A stretch of DNA of 64,000 nucleotides, taken from positions 124,001-188,000 of the forward strand of contig NZ_CP155447.1 in NCBI RefSeq assembly GCF_045290345.1. The letters run 5' to 3'. The DNA is from Singulisphaera sp045290345 (lineage in GTDB: Bacteria; Planctomycetota; Planctomycetia; Isosphaerales; Isosphaeraceae). Below, one piece after another: positions 53,628 through 62,284 of the stretch (its first letter is position 1; the number at the start of each line of letters is the position of its first letter). A program made the translations under genes and the position numbers. Below the pieces are notes generated by a model. That model had not been told where the DNA came from, did no database searches, and worked only from the letters and a program-made list of their open reading frames with translations.

Positions 53628-54407
53628 GTGTGGGGAGCACGCTTTTGCAAGGAGGCGTGGAGCCCACGCTCGACCCCGTTGGGCAACTACCGACAGCACA
53701 TCAGCTTCGCGGCGGCGCTCGGGGGCCTCTATGCGTGGGCGACCTACGTGTTCGCCGGCGTCCACTGGCTCTACGGCACCGTCGCGGCGCTTCTGACCAC
53801 GCTCAGCGGGCTCCTGCCCGACCTTGACTCCCAGACCGGGTTCGGGATGAAAGGATTCACCGGAATCCTTGGCGTCCTGGTCGCCCTGGTCGTCTGGCAG
53901 AAGATGGGGGATTTCAACCCCGAGCCCGCCTTCGAGTTTCACCTCTGGGCGGTTATTGCCGCCTTTGCGATGGTGCGTCACGGCCTGCGGAGAATCGTGG
54001 GCCGCCTGACGGTCCACCGAGGGATGTGCCACAGCATCCCCACCTGCGCCATCTGGGGCGCGATCGCCTATCTCTATTACCCCACCGAGAATCAGTTTCT
54101 GCAGATTGTCATGGCTGTGGCGGTGATGACCGGCTATTTCTCTCACTTACTGCTCGACGAGATCTGCAGCGTCGACCTCAAAGGAGCGCGGGTCAACAAG
54201 GCCTTCGGCACCGCTCTCAAGTTCTGGGCCCCCTCGCCCTGGTCGACGCTCGCAACTTATGTCTTATTGAGCTACCTGACCTGGCGAATCATCCAGGTCT
54301 GGCCGGAAGGTCCCCTCATTCTCACTCCCCCCACCCCTCCGAAAATTCCGATCACGCTCCCTGAGAACCTTCAAATTCTCTTTCCGGGCTCGGAGATCGA
54401 GCCGTGA
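53628..54407 (+). CDS. YdjM-like membrane-bound metal-dependent hydrolase
   Basis: Up to 259 residues. Homologues begin near GNYRQHISFAAALG, so a TTG at 53679 may be the true start and the first 17 residues of the GTG reading spurious. The metal-site motifs are LLPDLDSQTG and LTVHRGMCHSIP, plus HLLLDEICS, within four to five transmembrane helices, as in the YdjM/DUF457 family (inner-membrane proteins, SOS-induced in E. coli). The neighbouring RdgC-like gene fits a DNA-damage theme. A polar C-terminus rich in Pro follows. Confidence 0.8.
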   Translation: MWGARFCKEAWSPRSTPLGNYRQHISFAAALGGLYAWATYVFAGVHWLYGTVAALLTTLSGLLPDLDSQTGFGMKGFTGILGVLVALVVWQKMGDFNPEPAFEFHLWAVIAAFAMVRHGLRRIVGRLTVHRGMCHSIPTCAIWGAIAYLYYPTENQFLQIVMAVAVMTGYFSHLLLDEICSVDLKGARVNKAFGTALKFWAPSPWSTLATYVLLSYLTWRIIQVWPEGPLILTPPTPPKIPITLPENLQILFPGSEIEP

Positions 54408-54564
54408 CACTCGCGTTTGAAGCAATTGGCGAGTCCGAATTTTCTCGCGCGATTCGCGCGGCATTCATTTCGCGAAATCCGTATAATCGCTCCAGTTTAC
54501 GGCTCAACAAGCAGTCTGAGCTCCGTGAGTAGGGCGTTTTCGAAACAGTAGGGAGACGAGTTCG

Positions 54565-55695
54565 ATGCGAGCGATTGTCCGACCCGTTTGGTTCGCCACG
54601 ACCGCGATGGGGGTGCTCGCAATGACCCTCACCACCCACGCACAAGCCCCCGCTGCGAAGGGAACCACCCCTGCGACATCTCCTCCCGCGGCGATCGAGA
54701 CGGCGCCAGCCCCCACTCCCGCCACGCGAGTGTCGCCCGCAAAGTTAACCGAAGTTATCGCAACGGTGAACGGCGAGAACATCACCCGAGGCGACTTACT
54801 CGACTTCCTGAGCCGCTACGAGATTCCCCCCGAGAACGAAGAGCAGATCTACAGCGACGCGGTCGAGACGCTGGTCAACATGAAACTGGTCGGCCAATTC
54901 CTCACCCGCCAGAACATCAAGGTCAGCGAGGATCGCGTGACCGAGGCTGTCAATCAGCTCGAGAAACAGCTCAAGGCGGACGGCAGCAGCCTGGCCCAGG
55001 CCTTGGTGGAAAGTAACAAGTCGATGAAGGAGGTTCGCGACGAGTACGCGAACCGGCTCCGCTGGATCGACTACGTCAAGCTTCGGGGAACGGACGCCGA
55101 GCTCAAGAAGTACGCCGAGGGACATAAGGACCTGCTCAGTGGGACCCAGATCCGGGCGAGCCACATCCTCAAACGGGTGGAGCCCACGACCACGGCCGCA
55201 GAGAAAGAACAGATCAAGCAGAAGCTGATCAGCCTCAAGAAAGACATCGAGTCCAAAAAGACCACGTTCGCCGAGGCGGCGAACAAGAACTCGGAAGACC
55301 CCGCGAACTCCGAGAACGGCGGCGGCGACATCGGGTTCTTTGGGCTCAATAGCGGGATCGTCGAGGAATTCAGCCAGGCGGCGTTCGCCCTCAAGCCGGG
55401 GCAACTGTCCGACCCGGTCGAGACGCCGTACGGCTTCCACCTGATCCTGGTCACCGACCGTCAGGAAAAGCCCAAGGTCGACTACGAACAAAACAAGCCG
55501 TTGATCCTGAACGTCTACGCCTCCGAGCTCCAGAAGGACCTCCTGGTCTCGCAGCGGAAGACCGCCAAGATCGACATCAAGCCGATGCCGAAAGACCTCT
55601 TCATCAAAGCCCCCGCGCCCACGACGGCCCCCGTCCCCGCCGGTGCCACCAAGAAAGCGGCTGGTGCACCTGCTACGCCCAAGACTGCGAAGTAA
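54565..55695 (+). CDS. SurA/PpiC-type peptidyl-prolyl isomerase
   Basis: 376 residues with a signal peptide (VWFATTAMGVLAMTLTTHAQA). A Pro/Ala/Thr-rich linker precedes the SurA-like N domain (VIATVNGENITRGDLLDFL and QLEKQLKADGSSLAQALVE). The parvulin domain spans about residues 195-300 (IRASHILKRVEP, SEDPANSENGGGDIGFFG, FALKPGQLSDPVETPYGFHLI). It probably assists folding of exported proteins in the periplasm. GGGAG lies upstream and a strong terminator follows the stop by 38 bases. Confidence 0.93.
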   Translation: MRAIVRPVWFATTAMGVLAMTLTTHAQAPAAKGTTPATSPPAAIETAPAPTPATRVSPAKLTEVIATVNGENITRGDLLDFLSRYEIPPENEEQIYSDAVETLVNMKLVGQFLTRQNIKVSEDRVTEAVNQLEKQLKADGSSLAQALVESNKSMKEVRDEYANRLRWIDYVKLRGTDAELKKYAEGHKDLLSGTQIRASHILKRVEPTTTAAEKEQIKQKLISLKKDIESKKTTFAEAANKNSEDPANSENGGGDIGFFGLNSGIVEEFSQAAFALKPGQLSDPVETPYGFHLILVTDRQEKPKVDYEQNKPLILNVYASELQKDLLVSQRKTAKIDIKPMPKDLFIKAPAPTTAPVPAGATKKAAGAPATPKTAK

Positions 55696-55733
55696 CCGAA
55701 CTGGGCGTTTGACTCAAATCTGTTCCAACCCCG

Positions 55734-55775
55734 GAGAGAGGGGGCCAACACGGCCTCCTCTCTCTCTTTTTTTTT
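55734..55775 (+). terminator. Intrinsic terminator of the foldase gene
   Basis: GAGAGAGGGGGCC (55734-55746) pairs with GGCCTCCTCTCTC (55752-55764) with one mismatch, followed by a run of nine Ts. Confidence 0.93.
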
Positions 55776-56226
55776 CGAAAGCCCAGACTCGCCCCTGACT
55801 TGGGCGGCCTTCGACCCCCGACCCCACCGTATGCCGCTCGAAGCGAGCCGAGGAAGCCGCGCCCGCCCACTCTACCGCCACGCTCGGCAACCAAAGTTTG
55901 ATGCGCTCGGCCTGGCGCTATCGACGGACGGAGCAACACACTCTCCCAGATCAACGCCGGATGTCGGACTCGACGGGAAAGCGAAGAAGGCAAGTGCGGG
56001 CATTGACAAAACAAATCTCTTACACCAACTCTTCCTCTCTTAACACATAATCTACAAGCACAGTTCAACCAATCCGATCCACTTCAACACAATTGACTTT
56101 TCTGAAGAGATGACCGTTGCCTCGCCTGTTTCGTCATGAAACAATCCGTGTGTGTGAGGGCGGAACCGGTAGCGACCGGCCGTTTCTCTTTTCATGCACT
56201 CCTAACATAAACAGGTATTTGTTCCC
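55776..56226. other. Intergenic region, partly AT-rich
   Basis: 450 bases. The last 200 are AT-rich and likely hold the promoter of the protease gene. A small hairpin ACCGGTAGCGACCGGCCG-like sequence lies near 56166-56185. No gene was recognised. Confidence 0.4.
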
Positions 56227-57366
56227 ATGAAATTCAAAGAGGCCATTCAAACGCTTGAAAAGCATGCCTTGGCGATCCTAAGCCAACCGAACTCAAATAT
56301 CCGGCTTCTTGCAGTCGGGACGAAAGAGCACGGCCCGCTCTCCAAGGCCACCGACTACTGCATTTCGGCGTACGTGCCCGAAAAACTCACCAAGGCGCAG
56401 CTCAAGAACCGCGACTTGGTGGCCTTCGATCAGAGCGTCGCCCTGGCAGCGGGAGCCCCCGCGCTCGAGAGGATTGAGCTCAACGTGATTGAGTCGGGCT
56501 CGGACTTCACGCCGAGGCAAACGCTATCGGCCCCGGCGGCATTTCGGGGTCAGTACGGAGGGCAGACGCCGGCAATCGACACCCAGAAATACTTCGACCA
56601 ACTCCGTTGCGGGATCGGCATCACGAATCCGACCGACGAGTACCCTGGTCAACTCAGCGTGGGTACTCTGGGCTTTTTCGTGCGTGACGGTCATCAGCAG
56701 CTTTACCTGGTCTCCAACAGCCATGTGATCGGCCGCTCGGGCAACGCGGTGGAGGGTGAGTCGGTGGTCCAGCCTGGGACACTGGACCTGACTGCCAACG
56801 AGCTTCAAATCATGAACACCCTGGCCAAGCTGCGAAATCGGACGGAGATCGCGCGTGTCCGGGCGGTGGTCCCGTTCCAATTCGTCAGCGGATCGCAAAC
56901 CCCGATCAATCGCGTGGATGCAGCGATGGCGACGATCAACGAACCGGGTCGTGGCCAGGGAGACGTCGACCGCGTCTGTTATGGAGGGATCATCCGAGGG
57001 GTTGCCGACGCGTATCGAACAACTGCGACCGGCACCCTGGTCGGTTCCACTCGGGTGCACAAGGTCGGCCGAACCACCGGAGCGACCGAGGGCAATGTCG
57101 TGGGCGTGGCCGGTACGGGAATGCTTACCTATGCCACGGGTCAAGCCTTCTTTTCAGGGCAGCTCGTGATCGAGGGGACGCCGGACAATGGCGGCCTGTT
57201 CAGTGATCGAGGCGACAGCGGGAGCGCAATCCTGAACGACCGCCACGAGCTGGCCGGGCTCTTGTTTGCTGGTAGTGAGCGGCAAACCTTGGCCAACACA
57301 ATCGCCGATGTTCTGCGAGAACTCCAAGCCACCTCGGGCCTGACGCTGCGTGTCGTCACGGGATAA
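56227..57366 (+). CDS. Trypsin-like serine protease
   Basis: 379 residues, no signal peptide. The chymotrypsin-fold triad is readable: His166 in LVSNSHVIG, Asp231 in INRVDAAMA and Ser331 in DRGDSGSAI. The first 110 residues form a separate mixed domain (DYCISAYVPEKLTKAQL) ending in a Gln/Ala-rich linker, perhaps a pro-domain. The absence of a signal peptide suggests a cytoplasmic protease, as in bacterial caspase- or conflict-associated trypsin-like proteins. A small gene of unknown function follows by 88 bases. Confidence 0.85.
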   Translation: MKFKEAIQTLEKHALAILSQPNSNIRLLAVGTKEHGPLSKATDYCISAYVPEKLTKAQLKNRDLVAFDQSVALAAGAPALERIELNVIESGSDFTPRQTLSAPAAFRGQYGGQTPAIDTQKYFDQLRCGIGITNPTDEYPGQLSVGTLGFFVRDGHQQLYLVSNSHVIGRSGNAVEGESVVQPGTLDLTANELQIMNTLAKLRNRTEIARVRAVVPFQFVSGSQTPINRVDAAMATINEPGRGQGDVDRVCYGGIIRGVADAYRTTATGTLVGSTRVHKVGRTTGATEGNVVGVAGTGMLTYATGQAFFSGQLVIEGTPDNGGLFSDRGDSGSAILNDRHELAGLLFAGSERQTLANTIADVLRELQATSGLTLRVVTG

Positions 57367-57454
57367 GAAGAGCAGCTCGTGCCAAACCGGCCTTGTCGCG
57401 ATAGGATAGAATGAGAGCTTGGAGCTTGGCCCGTTTCAGCAGGAGACCAGGACG

Positions 57455-57766
57455 ATGGATGCTCAGCCGAAGTCATCCAACCGGGAAGAGCCCAAACCTG
57501 CCGAACGGGTCAGACCTGCTTCTGCAACTCAGATTCTTAACCTCCTGAATCAGTGCCCGATGGATGTCTACAAGGCACTGGGGCTCGACCCAGCAGAGAC
57601 CCAGCTCTCGATGCCGACAGATGGTCGGGGGGCTCGAATCCGAGCCTCGGTGAAACGGGGAGAAGCGGTCTCGGTCCCGACGCGGATTACCCTGACACAC
57701 GATAACCGTCGTCTCAGCGTACCGGTCGAGGTCGACACCGATTTCCAGGACTTCCGGCCCCTCTGA
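57455..57766 (+). CDS. Small partner protein of the trypsin-like protease (hypothetical)
   Basis: 103 residues from an ATG with AGGAGACCAGG upstream. A charged, disordered N-terminus (SNREEPKPAERVRP) leads to a compact domain: LNLLNQCPMDVYKALGLDP, then RIRASVKRGEAVSVPTRITL and PVEVDTDFQDFRPL. The last segment faintly resembles the N-terminal domain of the adjacent protease. It might be an inhibitor, chaperone or substrate; none is shown. No known family was recognised. Confidence 0.6.
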   Translation: MDAQPKSSNREEPKPAERVRPASATQILNLLNQCPMDVYKALGLDPAETQLSMPTDGRGARIRASVKRGEAVSVPTRITLTHDNRRLSVPVEVDTDFQDFRPL

Positions 57767-57915
57767 ACGTGAGGGGATATGATCTCCGACCTTGTCCGGG
57801 CACAGACGATGCAGAGGCCGGAGGCTTCGTCGATCCGGCAGATCCCAACGCAGGGGCTGGCTCGCGGCACGCGACCGTCCTCCGGAGGATCGTCCTGGGT
57901 GATGAGCAAGGTCAA
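57568..57915 (-). CDS. DUF1289-like Cys-rich fragment
   Basis: The first 45 codons contain SPCVGICRIDEASGLCIVCA followed by RTRSEI. This C-x3-C-x8-C-x2-C-x-R-T pattern is DUF1289. The rest of the frame is antisense to the plus-strand small gene and shows no conservation, and the start codon is only a TTG without a ribosome site. It is probably the remnant of a DUF1289 gene (usually about 60-90 residues), or a short gene ending by overlap. Confidence 0.4.
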   Translation of the reverse strand: MTLLITQDDPPEDGRVPRASPCVGICRIDEASGLCIVCARTRSEIISPHVQRGRKSWKSVSTSTGTLRRRLSCVRVIRVGTETASPRFTEARIRAPRPSVGIESWVSAGSSPSAL

Positions 57916-57922
57916 GGTTGAG

Positions 57923-57955
57923 CCGCCGGGGTGCGGGCATCCGCATCCCCGGCGG
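57923..57955 (-). terminator. Strong hairpin after the BIG2 surface-protein gene
   Basis: CCGCCGGGGTGCGG (57923-57936) pairs with CCGCATCCCCGGCGG (57941-57955) around a GCAT loop with a single-base bulge, 12 bases past the stop. There is no T-run. Confidence 0.55.
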
Positions 57956-57966
57956 TCGGCCTTCCC

Positions 57967-60900
57967 TTAGCTGAAGTACGCGTCGACGGCCGCGGCCGAG
58001 AGAGCCGCCGGGCTCGCGACGGGCGAGGCCAGGAGCCCCCGCGGTGTGGCCACGGCCTCGAAGTTCCGGCCGTTGTTGATCGGCCGGTCCTGCGGGTCGG
58101 TCAAGCGCGAGACGTCGACCCGTAGCCGCTCGATGCGGGGTAGCCGCGTCGCGCGGGCAGGGATGAGGATCACCCGGTTCCGCGGAGCGTCGTAGATCGC
58201 CCGGGCAAACGTCACGCTCCCTTCGAAGACGATCCGCGGGCCCCCGATGGCCCGGATGAGTCTGCCCGAGGAAACCGCATAGGCCGCGAGGTTCTGGGCT
58301 GCCGTCTCGGAGAGAGGGCCGCTGAACCCGGCGACGAGGGCCTTGACATTCCTCAGGCGGGGCGTCGCGCCGAGGTTGACCCGCTCGACGCGCAGCGAGG
58401 TCAGGGTCACTGGGGACGTCTGGTTCGGCACCGGAGGCGCGGTCGGCGTCACCCGTAGCGCGGCCGTGCCCCTCACGCCGTTCAGGGCGGCAGTGACCGT
58501 CGCCGTGCCCGCCGCCAGGCCGCTCGCCAGGCCCGAGTTGGAGATGGTGGCGACCGCGTTGTTGGCCGAGACCCAGGCGACCTGCCCGGTCAGGCTACGC
58601 GTCGACCCATCAGTGTAGACGCCCACCGCCGCGAGTTGGCTGGTCTGGCCCATCTCGACGCTCACGTCTTGGGGGCCGACCACGATCGAGACCAGCCTGG
58701 CTGCCGTCACTGTCAGAACGGACGTGCCGCTCACACCGCCAAGCGTCGCCGTGATCGTCGACGTGCCCAAGTCCGCCCCACCAGCGAGGCCTCCCGCGGT
58801 GATGGTGGCAATCGATGGTGTGCCCGAGGCCCAGGCGACCTGGCCCGTCAGGTCCTGCGTCGTCTGGTCGGAGTACGTACCCGTTGCCCTGAACTGCTGG
58901 CTCAGGCCCTTCGCCACGCTCGGAGCTGTCGGCGCGACGGCGATCGATACCACCACTGGGGCCGTTACCGTCAGGACGGACGAGCCGCTCACGCCGCCAA
59001 GCATCGCCGTGATCGTCGACGTGCCGAGCCCCGCGCCAATGGCCAGGCCCCCGGAGGCGATGGTCGCAGTCGAGGGCGTGCTCGACGACCAGATGACCTG
59101 GGCCGTGACGTCCTGCGTTGTCTGATCGGAGTAGGTACCCGTCGCCGTGAACTGCTGGCTCAGGCCCTTCGCCACGCTCGGGTTCGCAGACGCCACCGCG
59201 ATCGACACCACCACGGGAGCCGTCACCGTCAAGTCCGTCGTGCCGATCACGCTTCCAAGCGTCGCCGTGATTGTCGACGTGCCAAGCCCCGCGCCAATGG
59301 CCAGGCCTCCGGAGGTGATGGTCGCGGTCGCCTGTGTACTCGACGCCCAGGCAACCTGACCCGTCAGATCCTGCGTCGTCAGGTCGGAGTACGTACCCGT
59401 TGCCGTGAACTGCTGGCTCAGGCCCTTCGCCACGCTCGGGGCTGCCGGAGCGACGGCGATCGACACCACCACCGGGGCCGTCACCGTCAGGACGGACGAA
59501 CCGCTCACACCGCTCAGCATCGCCGTGATCGTCGATGTGCCGAGCCCCGCGCCACTGGCCAGGCCTCCCGTGTTGATCGTTGCGGTCGACTGCGTGCTCG
59601 ACGCCCAGATGACCTGGGCCGTCAGGTCCTGCGTCGTCTGATCGGTGTAGGTGCCCGTCGCGGTGAACTGCTGGCTCTGGCCCTTCGCCACATTCGGGGC
59701 TGCCGGCGTGACCGCGATTGATACCAGCAGCGGAGCCGTCACCGTCAAGTCCGTCGTACCGATCACACTTCCAAGCGTCGCCGTGATTGTCGACGTGCCG
59801 AGCCCCGCGCCACTGGCCAGGCCTCCCGCGTTGATGGTGGCGGTCGATTGCTCGCTCGAGGCCCAGGCGACCTGGCCCGTCAGGTCCTGCGTCGTCTGAT
59901 CGGAGTACGTACCCGTCGCCGTGAACTGCTGGCTCAGGCCCTTCGCCACGCTCGATGTTGCCGGCGTGACCGCGATCGATACCACCACCGGGGCCGTCAC
60001 CGTCAGGACAGACGAACCGCTCACGCCGCCCAACATCGCCGTGATCGTCGACGTGCCAAGTCCCGCGCCACTGGCCAGGCCTCCCGCGTTAATCGTTGCG
60101 GTCGCCTGCGTGCTCGACGCCCAGATGACTTGGGCCGTCAGGTCCTGCGTTGTCTGGTCGGAGTACGTACCCGTCGCCGTGAACTGCTGGCTGAGACCTT
60201 TCGCGAGGCTCGGGTTCGCAGGCGTCACCGCGATCGACACCACCACGGGCGCCGTCACCGTCAAGTCCGTCGTGCCGACCACGCTTCCAAGCGTCGCCGT
60301 GATCGTCGACGTGCCGAGCCCCGCGCCACTGGCCAGGCCTCCCGCGTTGATCGTTGCGGTCGCCTGCGTGCTCGACGCCCAGACGACCTGTGTCGTGAGG
60401 TCGCGCGTGGACTGGTCGGAGTAGGTGCCCGTGGCGATGAACTGCTGGCTGAGGCCCTTGGCAAGGCTCGGATTGGCCGGCGTCACCACGAGATTCGTCA
60501 GGGTCAGGGGAGCATTGCCGAAGTCGAGGCCCGTGAGGTTTCCCCCGTCGGTAATCGTCACGTTGTACACACCCGGTGCGACGGGAAGCGTCTGGCTGAA
60601 GCCTGCCTGCGGCACCTGACGGAGCGTGTAGGTGCCCGGAGCAACTTCGGGGAGCGAATAGTTGCCGGCGCTGTCCGTGGGGCTGGAGGTGGCGACCAGG
60701 GTCGCCCCGCTGTAAAGCTCGACAACCCAGCCCTGAAGCCCCCCCTCACCACTATCCTGCGTGCCGTCGCCGTCGAGGTCGTTGAAGACGACGCCGCCGG
60801 CCGCCCCGGAGGGGGTCGACACCGTCAGGTTATCGGCAGCGAAAAATGCCGCTGTGTTCATACCGTAAAGCGGGTGGTTCTGCGATGACTCGAGTCCGAA

Positions 60901-61602
60901 CTGCAGGCTCCCCGCGCCCGAAAGCGGAGCCAGATCCACCGTCTGCCAGGTGTTGATAATATAGTGATTCGAACCGAGGAAGTTAGCCAGGTCGAAGTCG
61001 ACCTCGCCGACCTTCGTCCCCGTACCATCCGGGCCGGTGTAGCCCTCGATCGTCAGGCGGAAGAAGTCGCCGGCGGCAAACGCACTCACGGAGAAGTCGC
61101 CGTTCAGCATCGAAAGATAGGCGTAGGTCGTGTTCGTGACTTCGATCGAGACGGGCGTCGCGCCGTCCGGCAGATTCACGAACGAGCCGGCGGGGTGGAA
61201 CGGGTCCGCCGCGCCGCCGAAGGTGAAGGCGACGCCATAAGTCTGCGACCCATCCGCCCCCGATCCCGTGATCGCGCTGTACTGATTGGTGTAGCCGGAA
61301 GTCGTCGTGTCCGTCGAGTTGGAGATCGCCCAGCCCGACCAGATGCCGCCGAAGTCGGGACTGAAGTCGTTGTTGAAAGCGTTGCCGGCATCAACGAACT
61401 CGCCGCTCGGCCCCGCATTGTTGACGTATGTGTTGGGAGCGAGTCCGAAGCTTTCGAAGGTCGCGACAGAGGTCGCCAGGAGTTGGCGATCTTCGAGAGG
61501 CTCCAAACCGAGGAGTGGACGGAAGCGCGTCGTCCGATGCCGCTTCGCCCGCCGACCCCACACACCGTCTGCCCGCAGGAGAGCCCTGGCTAATATCGTC
61601 AT
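57967..61602 (-). CDS. LEPR-XLL surface protein: DUF4465 domain, SdrD-B-like domain, eight BIG2 repeats
   Basis: 1211 residues from the ATG at 61600-61602. The N-terminus carries the planctomycete export/surface motif LEPLEDRQLLA (about 32-42). Residues 43-262 are a DUF4465 domain (GGIWSGWAISNSTDTTTSGY, TNQYSAITG, DFFRLTIEGYTG, YIINTWQTVDL, GMNTAAFFAADNL). Residues about 265-370 are an SdrD/Cna-B-like domain (FNDLDGDGTQDSGEGGLQGW, GTYTLRQVPQAGF). Eight BIG2 Ig-like repeats (about 375-1070) form a stalk, before a C-terminal domain ending AAVDAYFS. A cobalamin riboswitch lies upstream. DUF4465 is, to my recollection, the domain of the Bacteroides B12-binding lipoprotein BtuH, so cobamide capture is the leading hypothesis. 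Confidence 0.93.
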   Translation of the reverse strand: MTILARALLRADGVWGRRAKRHRTTRFRPLLGLEPLEDRQLLATSVATFESFGLAPNTYVNNAGPSGEFVDAGNAFNNDFSPDFGGIWSGWAISNSTDTTTSGYTNQYSAITGSGADGSQTYGVAFTFGGAADPFHPAGSFVNLPDGATPVSIEVTNTTYAYLSMLNGDFSVSAFAAGDFFRLTIEGYTGPDGTGTKVGEVDFDLANFLGSNHYIINTWQTVDLAPLSGAGSLQFGLESSQNHPLYGMNTAAFFAADNLTVSTPSGAAGGVVFNDLDGDGTQDSGEGGLQGWVVELYSGATLVATSSPTDSAGNYSLPEVAPGTYTLRQVPQAGFSQTLPVAPGVYNVTITDGGNLTGLDFGNAPLTLTNLVVTPANPSLAKGLSQQFIATGTYSDQSTRDLTTQVVWASSTQATATINAGGLASGAGLGTSTITATLGSVVGTTDLTVTAPVVVSIAVTPANPSLAKGLSQQFTATGTYSDQTTQDLTAQVIWASSTQATATINAGGLASGAGLGTSTITAMLGGVSGSSVLTVTAPVVVSIAVTPATSSVAKGLSQQFTATGTYSDQTTQDLTGQVAWASSEQSTATINAGGLASGAGLGTSTITATLGSVIGTTDLTVTAPLLVSIAVTPAAPNVAKGQSQQFTATGTYTDQTTQDLTAQVIWASSTQSTATINTGGLASGAGLGTSTITAMLSGVSGSSVLTVTAPVVVSIAVAPAAPSVAKGLSQQFTATGTYSDLTTQDLTGQVAWASSTQATATITSGGLAIGAGLGTSTITATLGSVIGTTDLTVTAPVVVSIAVASANPSVAKGLSQQFTATGTYSDQTTQDVTAQVIWSSSTPSTATIASGGLAIGAGLGTSTITAMLGGVSGSSVLTVTAPVVVSIAVAPTAPSVAKGLSQQFRATGTYSDQTTQDLTGQVAWASGTPSIATITAGGLAGGADLGTSTITATLGGVSGTSVLTVTAARLVSIVVGPQDVSVEMGQTSQLAAVGVYTDGSTRSLTGQVAWVSANNAVATISNSGLASGLAAGTATVTAALNGVRGTAALRVTPTAPPVPNQTSPVTLTSLRVERVNLGATPRLRNVKALVAGFSGPLSETAAQNLAAYAVSSGRLIRAIGGPRIVFEGSVTFARAIYDAPRNRVILIPARATRLPRIERLRVDVSRLTDPQDRPINNGRNFEAVATPRGLLASPVASPAALSAAAVDAYFS
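58420..60490 (-). repeat. Tandem 258-bp coding repeats (BIG2 array)
   Basis: Eight units of about 86 codons. On the plus strand GTGAACTGCTGGCTCAGG or a close variant recurs every 258 bases (59147, 59405, 59921 and so on). Unit ends alternate between GTTDLTVTAP and SGSSVLTVTAP, so the array grew by duplicating a two-domain unit. The outermost unit (QDVSVEMGQ) is divergent. Confidence 0.9.
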
Positions 61603-61887
61603 GCTGTAATCCTTGGCTGCTGATTCTTGAGTGGAAGGCCGGTGCGTCCTTCGGTGGAAGTCGGGCAGCGTAGCCCAGCGCGACCGGAAAACGCCTCGCC
61701 CGTCGCGACGAGCATGCGCGGGGATATGAGTCCCGCGACACCGCGCGAACGAGCAAGCTCTTTCGAGATCTCCAGCACGGTAGCGCGCGCCGAGTCCGGC
61801 GAGCACGACCTTGAGCGACAACCCTATCGAGGGAGTGAGGAGGTCAGTTGCGGCACGCTCGTCCCACGCAAAGCGATGCCCACAAAG

Positions 61888-62088
61888 ATGCTGGTAGGTC
61901 TTCTGACTCTCGAACTGGGGCGACGAGCCTTCTCACCGGGCGGCCGTTCAGGCCAACCCGACAATGGCAATAGGAGGTGCGTCGCCCGTGAACGCTCGAT
62001 TACAGCGGCGGGGCCGTTCCGGATTTGCACCGGATTCCCTGTTTGCCGGCCGCGGCAGGCTGCGCGCGACCGGCCACCAACACCTGTT
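61888..62088 (-). ncRNA. Cobalamin (AdoCbl-type) riboswitch upstream of the DUF4465/BIG2 gene
   Basis: On the minus strand, in order: AACAGGGAATCCGGTGCAAA, TCCGGAACGGCCCCGCCGCT then GTAATCGAGC, a TTGCCATTG segment, GAGAAGGC, and the B12 box AGTCAGAAGACCTACC (61893-61908 region). These are the conserved blocks of the cobalamin aptamer in the right order and spacing. About 290 bases separate it from the start codon; GACCTCCTC near 61840 could be part of the expression platform. Confidence 0.93.
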
Positions 62089-62284
62089 CGAATAAGAAGC
62101 TTAGGCGAGTTGTAATGCCGTTGTCAACCGACCAGGCCGTCCTCGCCTGACCGACCGATCAGCACTCGCCGAGAAGGTGAATCTGTCCGCTCGATTGTGA
62201 TGGATTGGCATCCGGCCAGGCCCACCGAAGGCACCCGACCGATGACCTGAGCTTCGATGACCGATCGAGCGAACTACGGTTCGG

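Noticed and set aside
52326..54146. 606-codon minus-strand frame
   Set aside because: It is antisense to the RdgC-like and YdjM-like genes, which have clear ribosome sites and family motifs.
58636..60888. Long plus-strand frames with Arg-rich repeats opposite the BIG2 gene
   Set aside because: They are antisense shadows of a repetitive GC-rich gene; the period equals the BIG2 unit and the composition is not protein-like.
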